58,009 bases of DNA, taken from positions 1 to 58,009 of the forward strand of contig NZ_JAVHUW010000024.1 of NCBI RefSeq assembly GCF_030954495.1, given 5' to 3'. Each line of letters opens with the position of its first letter. Positions within the stretch are counted from its first letter, which is position 1. Positions 48,475 through 57,888 of this stretch are shown here, piece by piece. Under the pieces are notes generated by a model, which saw only the letters and a program-made list of their open reading frames with translations, was not told where the DNA came from and ran no database searches. This DNA is from Candidatus Desulfosporosinus nitrosoreducens. GTDB lineage: Bacteria; Bacillota; Desulfitobacteriia; Desulfitobacteriales; Desulfitobacteriaceae. The translations under genes were made by a program, and so were the position numbers.

Positions 48475-50397
48475 TTGACGCAAGATAACGAGGACTTAGC
48501 TTTCAATCCGTCAGGCTTAGGGACTTCAAACCGCTATTTAGCCCCCAAACCATGGACTCACTGGAAAGCCGGATTAATTTGGCTTAAAGAAAACATCCTT
48601 TTATCCGTCTTAACAACTCTGACGCTTTTAGGGAAATTTATTTTGTTCCTGGGGCTTGTCAATAATGACAATGCCGCAACCTTCGACTTTACCAAGGCCT
48701 TCTTCAGTTTTAGCTCACCCCCGCCGCTCCTGGTTTATGCTGCTATGATTCTGGTTCCCGTCAGCCTGGGCTTCTTATGTCAAGGACGCAGGCGCTTCTG
48801 GTTTCTGCTGCTCTGCAATCTTTTGATAACTCTGCTGCTGATCGCCGATTTAATGTATTATCGCGGCTTTAACAGTTTTATCTCTCCCTATGTTTTAAGC
48901 CAAACCACAAATTTGGATAATTTGTCAAGCAGTATTATTTCCATGTTGCGCCCCATTGATTTATTAATGATCTCTGACCTGACAGTGTTTTTAATCCTGG
49001 GGCTGATTGGGAAATCTTATTCCCGCCAAGCTTTCCGCAGCCCAGCTATCTTTTTAATGACTGTAGTGCTTGCAATATCTTATATTTATTATCAACACGT
49101 CCGGCTTGATCTCCACGGAAAAGGCGAACAAATGCTATTCAGAGTTTCCTGGTCCCCCAATCAGACGATGTCTAATCTTTCCCCTTTAGGATATCATGTC
49201 TTTGATCTTTACAATTATTATGAAAACCAACAGGTTAAGAAGGTCAGCCCGGAGCAAAGTGCGGAAATAAAAGAGTGGTTTCAGCAAAAACAAGAAAATC
49301 TGCCGCCCAATCAGTTTGCCGGGCTATTTAAGGGCCAGAATCTAATTGTAATCCAAGTGGAATCGCTGGAGAATTTTGTACTTAACCAGAAAATCAACGG
49401 TCAAGTGATTACGCCCAACATCAACAAACTTTTAGCCAACAGTCTCTATTTTTCTAATTTCTACGAACAAGTTAATAATGGTACGAGCTCGGATGCCGAT
49501 CTCATGACGAACACCTCCGTTTATCCCATCCGAACAGGCGCTACTTTTTTCCGGTTTCCCAACAACACCTATAATTCCCTGCCAAAAATGTTGGCGGAGA
49601 AAAAGTATACGACAATGGCCATTCATCCCGATAAAGGGGCCTATTGGAATTGGATGCCTGCCTTGAAAGCCATAGGCTTTCAACAGACAATTGATGTTAC
49701 CCATTTTAACCAGGATGAGAAAATTGGCCTGGGGATCAGTGATGGGAGTTATTTGAAACAAATCGGGCCGATGATCGAACAGGAAGAAAAAGCAAAGCAG
49801 CCTTTCTATAATTTTATCGTCACCTTGACGAGCCATAACCCTTTCGACTTACCGCTGCAATATCGTAAACTCAACTTAAGTGAAGAAATGAACCAATCAA
49901 AACTGGGCGGCTACTTTCAAAGCATTCACTATACGGACGAACAACTCGGCTATTTTTTTAATACTCTTGATCAGAACGGAGTGTTGAACAATTCCGTTGT
50001 GGTTATTTACGGTGATCACACAGGCGTCCACAAATATTATAATGACGAAGTTAAGCAGGTCCAGCCTCAAGAAAAATGGTGGCTGGATGACAGTAAGCGT
50101 ATCCCTTTGATCATTTTTCACAAAGGAATGACAGGGCAGCACTTTACGCTCACCGGGGGACAAATTGATACCTTGCCTACGTTAGCTTACCTGATGGGAA
50201 TAGATGAAAGCACCTATGCCAATACCGCTTTTGGACGAAATCTTCTCAATACCAAAAAGGATTTTGCGGTTTTGGCTAACAAGCAGTACATCGGGCAAGC
50301 TGCCGGTCAAAGCGAGAAAGACCGTGAAATTATGGGGATCGATTTAGCCAATCTTGTCATTGAAAGAAATTACTTCAAGGATCAAGGGTACAAATGA
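48475..50397 (+). CDS. LtaS-family membrane sulfatase (lipoteichoic-acid synthase type)
   Basis: A 640-residue membrane enzyme with about five N-terminal helices (residues 35-215) and an extracellular sulfatase-fold domain (about 270-600). LIVIQVESLENFVL supplies the metal-binding Glu, NNGTSSDADLMTN the nucleophilic Thr and VIYGDHTG the Asp-His pair of the active site. Family members polymerise glycerol phosphate from phosphatidylglycerol onto a lipid anchor. TTG start 11 nt after AGAGGATTGG. The strain is probably Gram-positive in descent even if its wall stains variably. It is followed closely by eutS but is likely a separate unit. Confidence 0.88.
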   Translation: MTQDNEDLAFNPSGLGTSNRYLAPKPWTHWKAGLIWLKENILLSVLTTLTLLGKFILFLGLVNNDNAATFDFTKAFFSFSSPPPLLVYAAMILVPVSLGFLCQGRRRFWFLLLCNLLITLLLIADLMYYRGFNSFISPYVLSQTTNLDNLSSSIISMLRPIDLLMISDLTVFLILGLIGKSYSRQAFRSPAIFLMTVVLAISYIYYQHVRLDLHGKGEQMLFRVSWSPNQTMSNLSPLGYHVFDLYNYYENQQVKKVSPEQSAEIKEWFQQKQENLPPNQFAGLFKGQNLIVIQVESLENFVLNQKINGQVITPNINKLLANSLYFSNFYEQVNNGTSSDADLMTNTSVYPIRTGATFFRFPNNTYNSLPKMLAEKKYTTMAIHPDKGAYWNWMPALKAIGFQQTIDVTHFNQDEKIGLGISDGSYLKQIGPMIEQEEKAKQPFYNFIVTLTSHNPFDLPLQYRKLNLSEEMNQSKLGGYFQSIHYTDEQLGYFFNTLDQNGVLNNSVVVIYGDHTGVHKYYNDEVKQVQPQEKWWLDDSKRIPLIIFHKGMTGQHFTLTGGQIDTLPTLAYLMGIDESTYANTAFGRNLLNTKKDFAVLANKQYIGQAAGQSEKDREIMGIDLANLVIERNYFKDQGYK

Positions 50398-50466
50398 GCA
50401 GGACTTTGTGAATTTTCGACGAAATGACATGAAGTAACCGGATTAAGATAAGGAATGGTGATTCAC

Positions 50467-50805
50467 TTGGCAGAAAAGCAACGTGTGATTCAAGAATACG
50501 TTCCTGGAAAACAGGTCACGATGGCCCACATTATTCCCAATCCTCAGGGTGACATTCACGAACGTTTGGGGATCTCAGCGGCAGGTGCGATTGGGATTAT
50601 GACGATTACTCCCAGCGAGGCCGCTATTATTGCGGCCGATGCCGCAAGTAAAGCTGGGGATATTGAAGTGGGTTTTTTAGATCGTTTTACCGGCTCCTTA
50701 GTTATTACCGGGGATGTCGCCAGTGTTGAAGCGGCTCTGCATGCTGCCGTTAATACCCTTGTGACTATTCTTGGATTTTCAGCGACCGAAGTGACCAGAA
50801 GCTGA
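50467..50805 (+). CDS. eutS: Ethanolamine microcompartment shell protein EutS
   Basis: A 112-residue bacterial microcompartment (BMC) domain protein. It starts [20 protein letters not shown], the hallmark of EutS/PduU-type bent hexamers, and has [20 protein letters not shown] in the BMC core. TTG at 50467 follows GGTGA and gives the expected N-terminus; the ATG at 50455 adds four residues and has no better site. Its stop TGA overlaps the eutP ATG. It opens the ethanolamine operon; no separate promoter is evident in the short gap after the LtaS gene. Confidence 0.92.
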   Translation: MAEKQRVIQEYVPGKQVTMAHIIPNPQGDIHERLGISAAGAIGIMTITPSEAAIIAADAASKAGDIEVGFLDRFTGSLVITGDVASVEAALHAAVNTLVTILGFSATEVTRS

Positions 50806-51245
50806 TGGGGAGAATCTTGCTTATCGGCGGCGTTGGAGCGGGGAAGACTTCCTTAAAACAAATGCTTATGAACGAAGCGGTCAACTATCGAAAAACGCAA
50901 ATGCTTAATTTTTCCCAAACCTTTATTGATTGTCCGGGAGAATATCTGGAGATCCCCCGCTATTATCATGTATTGATTGACGCCAGTCATCAAGTAACGG
51001 AAATATGGGCTCTTCAAGATGCCACGAAACAGAGAACGTTTTATCCGCCAAAGTTTTCCAAGGTGTTTAATAAACCGGTCATCGGTGTGATTACCAAGAC
51101 AGACTTACCTAAATCCAGTCTGGAGCAGGCAATGTCTTATTTGACTTACGCAGGAATTAAAGAGCCTTTTTATCCTATATCGATTATCACCGGAGAAGGG
51201 ATTGAGCCTTTGCGTCAGCGCTTGGAGGGGTTGAATGAGCGGTGA
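50805..51245 (+). CDS. eutP: EutP/PduV-family GTPase-like protein
   Basis: A 146-residue P-loop protein. GGVGAGKTS (residues 7-15) is the Walker A motif and GVITKTDLP gives the NKxD-type base recognition (TKTD). The role in ethanolamine use is not settled; relatives show acetate-kinase activity or help position shell proteins. It overlaps eutS upstream by one base and eutW downstream by 11 bp, so translation is coupled. Confidence 0.9.
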   Translation: MGRILLIGGVGAGKTSLKQMLMNEAVNYRKTQMLNFSQTFIDCPGEYLEIPRYYHVLIDASHQVTEIWALQDATKQRTFYPPKFSKVFNKPVIGVITKTDLPKSSLEQAMSYLTYAGIKEPFYPISIITGEGIEPLRQRLEGLNER

Positions 51246-52668
51246 AATCATTAAAAGGTTATGCTCCGGGTACACGAATTTAACCGAAGCGGATGTTCAG
51301 ATCCTGGAAACATTGGCTTCGCAAATCCCCTACATGGCCGAACTGACCGGAACGGATGTTTTTATTGACGCTATGTTAAAAGACGGAGCCGATGGTGTAG
51401 TACTGGCCTGGGCCCGCCCTAAAGGCCGCTCTCTTTATGAACGCAGCGTTGTCGGCGAATTAGCCTTTGCCACAAGTGAACCCGCTGTTTACCGAACATT
51501 TCGCACAGGTATAACCAGCCGTAATGTTCGCGGAGTCAGCCAGGAAGGAGTGCCCATAGCCCAGACCGTTGTCGCCATTCGCAATCTAACGGATGATATC
51601 ATCGGCACGTTGATCATGGAACGGGATATTTCCGAGGAATTGCGCCAAGAGGAACAAGTAGAGTTTTTAACTCAAACGGCTGAACGCTTAAGCAACACTT
51701 TGATGCAGCTTTCAGCTACGGGTTCCCAATTTGAAGACTGGGTTGAAAACGGGATCTTTATTTTAAATAAATACTGCAAGATTACATATGCCAATAAAAG
51801 AGCGGCTCAAGTCTACAAGGATTATCAGGGTTTTGAAGCTTTTGGCCATGATTTTCCGCTTACTATGCTTCAGTGCTCTTCCTGCGGGGAACTTTTAAGT
51901 TCCCTTAAAAAGCCGGTTGAATTCCGGATTTTAAATAAGAGTTTTTACTTTCAGGCTTATCCTTTAGTTACTTTCGGGGAATTGAGCGGGTGTGTAATTT
52001 CCTTTCGCGATATTACCGACCTGCGAAAAAAAGAGCAGGAACTTCACGCCCAAAGTACTATTATTCGAGAAATTCACCATCGGGTTAAAAATAATCTCCA
52101 GACGGTTGCCGCCTTGCTTCGCCTTCAAATGCGGCGTTCAGATCTGGAGATTGTTAAAGCTGAGTTTTCCGCAAGTATTAATCGTATCAGTTCTATTGCC
52201 GCGGTACACGATGTTTTTGCTTATCAGGATACCGATTCCATTGATTTAAAAGAACTCTGCCAAAGAATATTAAAAGGCTTGCTGGATGCCGCCACGCTGC
52301 CGGAACAAAACGTGGCAACCCGAATTGAAGGGCCTGCCATACTGTTGCCGAGCTCTCAGGCGGTACCGTTGGCTCTAGTAATTAATGAACTACTCACCAA
52401 TAGTTTGAAGCATGGCGTTCAATTTTCTCCCCAAGGCTTGCTGGCGCTGACAATTAGTCAAGCCGATGACTGGGTTTATCTTTCTGTCCAAGACAACGGA
52501 CCAGAACCCCGCGTTTCCTTAAAGCAAAGCCGTCGGCGCTTAGGTTTGCAAATCGTAGAATCTCTGGTTCAAGGACAATTAGGAGGGAAGTACAGTATGG
52601 AGCGTGTTGAAGGGATGACCCGCGTCACCGTATGTTTTCCAAGCGTTTATTTGGGGAGATCATCATGA
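51235..52668 (+). CDS. eutW: Ethanolamine-responsive sensor kinase EutW
   Basis: A 477-residue cytosolic histidine kinase. The N-terminal ~160 residues form a sensor domain, followed by a PAS-like segment (about 165-265). The phospho-acceptor region is of the HisKA_2 type: EIHHRVKNNLQTVAALLRLQ, with the His near residue 281. The ATPase domain has LVINELLTNSLKHGV (N box) and RLGLQIVESLV. EutW senses ethanolamine and phosphorylates EutV. It overlaps eutP and eutV by a few bases. Confidence 0.9.
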   Translation: MSGEIIKRLCSGYTNLTEADVQILETLASQIPYMAELTGTDVFIDAMLKDGADGVVLAWARPKGRSLYERSVVGELAFATSEPAVYRTFRTGITSRNVRGVSQEGVPIAQTVVAIRNLTDDIIGTLIMERDISEELRQEEQVEFLTQTAERLSNTLMQLSATGSQFEDWVENGIFILNKYCKITYANKRAAQVYKDYQGFEAFGHDFPLTMLQCSSCGELLSSLKKPVEFRILNKSFYFQAYPLVTFGELSGCVISFRDITDLRKKEQELHAQSTIIREIHHRVKNNLQTVAALLRLQMRRSDLEIVKAEFSASINRISSIAAVHDVFAYQDTDSIDLKELCQRILKGLLDAATLPEQNVATRIEGPAILLPSSQAVPLALVINELLTNSLKHGVQFSPQGLLALTISQADDWVYLSVQDNGPEPRVSLKQSRRRLGLQIVESLVQGQLGGKYSMERVEGMTRVTVCFPSVYLGRSS

Positions 52669-53234
52669 GCTGTCTTTCCATTTTAATAGCCGATGATGAA
52701 GCCTTAATCCGCCTTGATCTCAAAGAAATGCTCCAGGGGGCGGGACATGTGGTTTGCGGCGAGGCCAGCACCGGTTTGCAGGCCATTGAACTTGCCAAAT
52801 CCATGACTCCTGATTTAGCGATTCTCGATGTTATGATGCCGGGGCTGGATGGCCTCGATACGGCTATGGCTTTACACAGTATGAATATACCTGTATTGCT
52901 GCTCACTGCTTACAGTCAGCCCAAGTTTATCAAAAGAGCGGAAAAAGTCAGTGTCTATGGTTATTTGGTCAAGCCCATCGCTGAGCATACTTTGCTGCCT
53001 GCCGTTCAAATTGCTTATGCCCGCTGGCGTGAAATGCAGGACGTGCGTCTCAAATTGCAAAATACCCAGCATGAATTGCAGAGTCAAAAGCTCATTGCCC
53101 GGGCACGAGCGATTCTCTCTGCACGAGAAGGGGTAAATGTCTATGAAGCTCATCAATTGTTGATTCGCGAAGCCATGAATCAGCGCATCTCCGTCGTAAA
53201 GCTTGCGGCTAAAATTGTCAATGAAGGCTTATAA
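52665..53234 (+). CDS. eutV: Antitermination response regulator EutV
   Basis: A 189-residue response regulator with a receiver domain (acidic pair DD near 10-11, phospho-acceptor Asp55 in LAILDVMMPG, conserved Lys in YLVKPI) and a C-terminal ANTAR RNA-binding domain (REGVNVYEAHQLLIREAMNQ). Phosphorylated EutV binds paired hairpins in mRNA leaders and prevents termination. ATG at 52665 overlaps the eutW stop by 4 bp. Two leaders downstream, ahead of the permease and of eutB, carry terminators that are the likely targets. Confidence 0.93.
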   Translation: MSCLSILIADDEALIRLDLKEMLQGAGHVVCGEASTGLQAIELAKSMTPDLAILDVMMPGLDGLDTAMALHSMNIPVLLLTAYSQPKFIKRAEKVSVYGYLVKPIAEHTLLPAVQIAYARWREMQDVRLKLQNTQHELQSQKLIARARAILSAREGVNVYEAHQLLIREAMNQRISVVKLAAKIVNEGL

Positions 53235-53331
53235 GAAAACTATTGTAATGTCGTGAATTATAGTATATACTACTACTAATATTTGAGCATCTAAACAATA
53301 TTTCTTCACGATGAAGGGAACTTGGGCATAG

Positions 53332-53375
53332 AGGCCCTACATTGAACCGGGTATACCGGTTTGAATGTAGGGCCT
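53332..53375 (+). terminator. Terminator-like hairpin after eutV
   Basis: AGGCCCTACATT and its complement AATGTAGGGCCT enclose a second stem AACCGG/CCGGTT with a 5-nt loop. The T run is weak (TTATTGATTT), so strength is uncertain. Confidence 0.65.
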
Positions 53376-53430
53376 TATTGATTTGGCAAGGAAGGAATCT
53401 GCCCGCAAGCGGACAGAAGAGCAAGCAGTA

Positions 53431-53460
53431 TTGACTGAATAATATCAATAGACATAATAT
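53431..53460 (+). promoter_or_regulatory. Sigma-A promoter of the ethanolamine permease leader
   Basis: TTGACT and TAATAT with an 18-bp spacer. The start of transcription would be near 53468, giving a leader of about 330 nt. Confidence 0.65.
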
Positions 53461-53500
53461 TCGGATAAATAAGCAGGAATTTTTAGGTTAATGGTGAAGT

Positions 53501-53581
53501 ATTATTTACAAAGTAATAATGGCAAGAGCGCCCTTTATCTCAAACGGGATTAACCGGTTGGGATAAAGGGCTTGCGTTTTT
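53501..53581 (+). promoter_or_regulatory. EutV-type antitermination leader 1 (hairpin plus terminator)
   Basis: A first stem (ATTATT with AATAAT around ACAAAG, 53501-53520) is followed by a strong terminator (GCAAG..GCCCTTTATC with GATAAAGGGC..CTTGC and five T, to 53581). TTTACAAAGTAATA is shared exactly with the leader ahead of eutB. The two-hairpin layout fits ANTAR targets. The hexaloop consensus (A at 1, G at 4) is not clearly met. Confidence 0.6.
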
Positions 53582-53800
53582 GGGGAAACAACAGGTATGC
53601 TTACAAATTTACAGCGCTGTTCAATTTTAAAATACTAAAAATTATCAGAGTTAAGCGGGGGGTGATTTGTTTTATTAAAGATTTAAAAAGAGAGGAGTGA
53701 AGCAGATTTACATTAGTTACTTTGCGTTATTGGTTATTTTGTAGAAAAAGAGCATTACTTTTTGCTGAATTCATAAATTACGGACTAAGGAGTGAGTTAT

Positions 53801-55342
53801 TTGGCCACTAAATCGTCACGTGAGGAGATCATGAAGCGAGACGCTGCCCGCCTGAAAGAACTGGGCTATAAACAAGAATTGGCTCGTTCCATGAGTGGTT
53901 TTACCAATTTTGCCATTTCATTTACAATTATTTCAGTATTGGCAGGAACTTTGACTTTATTCGGTTTTGGCCTTAGCGTAGCCGGGCCCTCAGCGCTTAC
54001 TTATGGCTGGCCAATCGTGAGTATTTTTGCAATTGCCGTAGCTGCTTCCATGGCGGAGATTGCTTCGGCTTACCCTACTGCGGGCGGACTTTATTATTGG
54101 GCTTCCAAATTAGGAGGAGCGGGCTGGGGCTGGTTCACGGCCTGGTTTAATCTTATAGGACAAATTGCCGTGACTGCGGGAATTGATTATGGCTTGGCCA
54201 TGTTTGTGGATGCTTTGTTAAATCAATATGTTCCTGTCATCCCTGCTGAAGGCCAGGCAGGTTCCGTTGCCACTTTAATAATTTACGCCGTCATTCTGAT
54301 AGCTCAGGCTTTTATCAATTCCAGAGGAATTAATTTAGTGTCCGCCCTGAATAATATTAGCGCCTGGTGGCATATCTGCGGAGTTATACTTATTGTGGGG
54401 GTTTTATTATTCTTTGCCCCGCATCACGCAAATCCATTAAGCTTTATGTACAATACTCAATTTACTGCTACCGGTTTTCCTTATTGGTATGGCTTTTTGC
54501 TGGGGCTATTGGTAGCTTCCTATACCTTTACCGGTTATGACGCTTCCGCTCACGTTTCGGAAGAGACCGAGGGTTCGGAACTTAGCGCACCCCGTGGAAT
54601 TTTGATGTCTGTGGTGGTATCGGCGATAGCCGGTTACCTGCTCATTATTGGCTTTTTAGTTGCCATGCCCGATCTCCAGGATACTCTCGGTTCTACAAAT
54701 GCCGTACTTTATATTCTGACTACACGCCTGGGAGGGACCCTCGGAACATTAATGTTTTTAATTGCTATAGTAGCTCAGTTTTTCTGTGGCACGGCTTCAA
54801 TAACCTCTAATTCCAGGATGATTTTTGCCTTTGCCCGGGATGGCGGCATGCCTTATTCTAAACGCTGGTACAAACTAAGCGATCGTCATGTTCCCTTAAA
54901 CGCTTTATATTTATCTATTTCTTCCGCCTTTATCCTCGCCTTGCCCGCTTTATTCAGCACAGTAGTTTATTCAGCCGTGACGTCTATTGCTGTTATTGGG
55001 CTCTATATTGCTTACGTCACTCCGGTATTCCTGAAAAATATCCATAAGGAACGCTTTACAAGCGGCCCCTGGACTCTCGGGGCCTGGAGCCCAATTATTG
55101 GCTGGACGGCAATCCTCTGGACAGTTTTTGGCGGAATCCTTTTTATGCTGCCTGTGTCCTTCCCGATAACCGTCAGTAATTTTAATTTCACGGGTGTGGT
55201 TTTGTTAATCGTCTGGGTTTTACTTATCCCTTGGTATTTACTCAGCGTACGCCATTGGTTTAGAGGACCAAAATCAGCATTTGATGATTTAGGGGATCTT
55301 GATGCCGATACTGTTAAAGTTGGCAGCCAGGTTTCTTTATAA
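53801..55342 (+). CDS. APC-family ethanolamine/amino acid permease
   Basis: A 513-residue, 12-helix transporter of the amino acid-polyamine-organocation superfamily. The N-terminal helix begins SMSGFTNFAISFTIISVLAG, as in the GABA/ethanolamine permease group, and the sixth helix region shows YTFTGYDASAHVSEETEG. It takes the place that EutH has in other operons, so ethanolamine import is inferred from position. TTG at 53801 is 8 nt after AAGGAG; the GTG at 53792 lies on that site. Confidence 0.85.
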   Translation: MATKSSREEIMKRDAARLKELGYKQELARSMSGFTNFAISFTIISVLAGTLTLFGFGLSVAGPSALTYGWPIVSIFAIAVAASMAEIASAYPTAGGLYYWASKLGGAGWGWFTAWFNLIGQIAVTAGIDYGLAMFVDALLNQYVPVIPAEGQAGSVATLIIYAVILIAQAFINSRGINLVSALNNISAWWHICGVILIVGVLLFFAPHHANPLSFMYNTQFTATGFPYWYGFLLGLLVASYTFTGYDASAHVSEETEGSELSAPRGILMSVVVSAIAGYLLIIGFLVAMPDLQDTLGSTNAVLYILTTRLGGTLGTLMFLIAIVAQFFCGTASITSNSRMIFAFARDGGMPYSKRWYKLSDRHVPLNALYLSISSAFILALPALFSTVVYSAVTSIAVIGLYIAYVTPVFLKNIHKERFTSGPWTLGAWSPIIGWTAILWTVFGGILFMLPVSFPITVSNFNFTGVVLLIVWVLLIPWYLLSVRHWFRGPKSAFDDLGDLDADTVKVGSQVSL

Positions 55343-55447
55343 CAAACTCTCGCAAAAATAATTTTAAATTAAAGGAATAATCAAATTTATGCCGAAATAG
55401 TTCATCAATATAGTTATAACCAGGATTTAAAAATTCGCGTTAGGTTG

Positions 55448-55520
55448 TTTACAAAGTAATAGCGGGCAATAAGGCCCTTCATCTCCTCCGGTTAGCCGTG
55501 AAAGATGAAGGGTTCTATTT
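55448..55520 (+). promoter_or_regulatory. EutV-type antitermination leader 2 (hairpin plus terminator)
   Basis: TTTACAAAGTAATA at 55448 repeats the leader 1 element, then GGCAA, then a terminator (GCCCTTCATCT with AGATGAAGGG, followed by TTCTATTT). It lies between the permease and eutB, so eutBC expression would depend on EutV. Confidence 0.6.
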
Positions 55521-55562
55521 AATTTATTCATTCGAATTGTATTAGAGAAGGGATGTGAATTT

Positions 55563-56927
55563 ATGAATCTCAAGACACGCCTTTTTGGTCAGACGTTTGC
55601 TTTCCGAGACATCAAAGAAGTTTTGGCTAAAGCGAATGAGATTAAATCAGGAGATGTCCTTGCCGGGATTGCAGCAGCTGACGCTGCGGAGCGAATCGCA
55701 GCCAAAAGGGTTTTGTCGGAGCTAACTTTAGAGGATCTAAGAACAAACCCGGTCATACCTTTAGAGATTGACGAAGTTTCACGGATTATCGATTCTGAAA
55801 TCAATGAGCCGGTTTATCGCTCCATCAAGAATTGGAGCGTTGCCGAATTGCGGGAATTTATTTTGCAAACTGAAACGAAAGGTTCCGACCTGAAGCGAAT
55901 CAGCCGCGGCCTGAGCTCGGAAATGGTTGCCGCCGCTGCTAAATTGATGAGTAATCTGGACTTGTTGCTCGGAGCTCGAAAAATCAACAACCTTGCGCAT
56001 TGTAATACGACAATCGGCCATGATGGCTGTTTAGCCTCCCGACTTCAACCCAATCATCCGACAGATGGCGTTGAAGGCATTTTAGCAAGTGTATGTGAAG
56101 GACTATCTTACGGTGTTGGGGATGCCGTGATAGGGCTTAATCCTGTTGACGATTCTTTGCCGGCTACGATACGCAGTCTGGAAAGTCTCTATCAGTTTGT
56201 TCAGGAGTGGAATATTCCCACCCAAATATGTGTTTTAGCACACATCTCCACCCAGATAAAAGCTCTGCGCAAGGGGGCGCCCGTTCATTTACTGTTCCAA
56301 TCCATAGCCGGTTCTGAACTGGGGAATAAGGCTTTCGGGATTGATCTTGAGCTGCTCGATGAAGCCTATGCCCTTGGATTGAAAGAAGGCCAAGCAACAG
56401 GTCCCAACATAATGTACTTTGAAACAGGACAGGGTTCGGAGCTTTCGTCTGAGGCTCACCACGGTGCCGACCAGGTGACTCTGGAGGCACGTTGCTATGG
56501 CTTTGCCCGACATTTTCATCCTTTTTTAGTGAATACCGTAGTTGGGTTTATTGGCCCGGAATACCTTTATGATACGCGTCAAGTAACCCGGGCAGGTTTG
56601 GAAGATCACTTTATGGGAAAATTAATGGGCTTGCCCATGGGCGTTGACGCTTGTTATACCAATCACATGAAAGCGGATCAGAATGACATAGAAAATCTGG
56701 CAACGCTGCTAACCGCCGCCGGTTGTACTTATTTTATGGGCATTCCCATGGGGGATGATGTCATGTTGAACTATCAAACGACCAGTTATCATGACATTGC
56801 CACACTCAGAGAGTTATTCAACCTCCGCCCACTGCCTGATTTTGAAGCTTGGGCAGAGTCTATAGGAATCCTTTCCCAGGGCAAGTTGACAGCCCGTGCC
56901 GGAGATGCTTCAATTTTCACGAAGTGA
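55563..56927 (+). CDS. eutB: Ethanolamine ammonia-lyase large subunit
   Basis: A 454-residue catalytic subunit of the adenosylcobalamin-dependent ethanolamine ammonia-lyase, which makes acetaldehyde and ammonia inside the microcompartment. It starts MNLKTRLFGQTFAF and includes NCNTTIGHDG-type active-site residues (NTTIGHDGCLASRLQPNHPT) and YFETGQGSELSSEAHHG. Length matches the family. ATG after GAAGGGATGTG. eutC follows 13 bp later. Confidence 0.94.
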   Translation: MNLKTRLFGQTFAFRDIKEVLAKANEIKSGDVLAGIAAADAAERIAAKRVLSELTLEDLRTNPVIPLEIDEVSRIIDSEINEPVYRSIKNWSVAELREFILQTETKGSDLKRISRGLSSEMVAAAAKLMSNLDLLLGARKINNLAHCNTTIGHDGCLASRLQPNHPTDGVEGILASVCEGLSYGVGDAVIGLNPVDDSLPATIRSLESLYQFVQEWNIPTQICVLAHISTQIKALRKGAPVHLLFQSIAGSELGNKAFGIDLELLDEAYALGLKEGQATGPNIMYFETGQGSELSSEAHHGADQVTLEARCYGFARHFHPFLVNTVVGFIGPEYLYDTRQVTRAGLEDHFMGKLMGLPMGVDACYTNHMKADQNDIENLATLLTAAGCTYFMGIPMGDDVMLNYQTTSYHDIATLRELFNLRPLPDFEAWAESIGILSQGKLTARAGDASIFTK

Positions 56928-56940
56928 GGAGGGAGAAGCT

Positions 56941-57831
56941 ATGAGTTTGGAAGACAATATTCGCTTAATTGTCGAGGAGCTGCTTCAAGAATTAGCTCAA
57001 GAGAAACGACATTCTTTAAACACTGCTCCTCAAGGAAGCAATCCGGACTTTGAAGAGCATCAGCCGACGGATTTAGCCCAAGTTGATTTACAGCGCTATT
57101 TACAAGTTCCTGATCCTAACAATGCTTCATTTTATGAAAGTATGAAACTCTCTACACCAGCGCGTATTGGGGTCTGGCGCTGCGGGCCTCGGCCTTTAAC
57201 GGATACACTGCTTCGCTTTCGGGCAGATCATGCGGTAGCTCAGGACTCTGTCATGGGAGAAGTTGCAGACGATTTTCCGGCTAAGTACCATATGGTCACT
57301 GTTCAGAGTCTTTGCCAATCTAAAGATGAATTTTTAACCCGGCCGGATTTAGGCAGGAAGCTGGATGTTAAAAGCCTGGAAGTTCTTCGCCGGGAATGTC
57401 CTAGGGGTGCTACGGTTCAGATTATTGTTTCTGATGGCCTCTCCAGCAAAGCGCTGGAAGCCAACATCCCCAATTTACTTCCCGCTTTGATCCAAGGGCT
57501 TGAAGGCATGGGGGTCAAGCTTGGAACCACTATATTTGTGCGCAGTGGCCGTGTCGCTGTGATGGATGTAATTGGCGAAGAACTGAAACCGGAGGTTGCC
57601 GTCATCCTTATCGGCGAGCGGCCGGGCTTAGGTACGGCAGAGAGCATGAGCGCCTATATTGGTTATCAGCCAAGGCAAGGCATGGTAGAAAGTGAACGTA
57701 CCGTTGTCAGCAATATCCATAAGGGGGGAACTCCCGCCGTAGAAGCCGGAGCACACCTGGCAAGTTTGATCAAACGGATTCTTGACAGGAAACTATCCGG
57801 TGTGAAACTCGAAGAAACAGCGAGTTATTAA
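56941..57831 (+). CDS. eutC: Ethanolamine ammonia-lyase small subunit
   Basis: A 296-residue small subunit that completes the B12-binding site. Family blocks include TPARIGVWRCGPRPLT, RFRADHAVAQDSV and LIGERPGLGTAESMSAYIGY. The first ~50 residues form the usual variable, microcompartment-targeting N-terminus. ATG at 56941 follows GGAGGGAGAAG; the upstream in-frame start at 56896 overlaps eutB. It is coupled to eutB. Confidence 0.93.
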   Translation: MSLEDNIRLIVEELLQELAQEKRHSLNTAPQGSNPDFEEHQPTDLAQVDLQRYLQVPDPNNASFYESMKLSTPARIGVWRCGPRPLTDTLLRFRADHAVAQDSVMGEVADDFPAKYHMVTVQSLCQSKDEFLTRPDLGRKLDVKSLEVLRRECPRGATVQIIVSDGLSSKALEANIPNLLPALIQGLEGMGVKLGTTIFVRSGRVAVMDVIGEELKPEVAVILIGERPGLGTAESMSAYIGYQPRQGMVESERTVVSNIHKGGTPAVEAGAHLASLIKRILDRKLSGVKLEETASY

Positions 57832-57888
57832 AAGCAGCATTATTTTGGATAATACTTTCCAAGTTGTGCAAAGAAAGGAGACTAAAAA

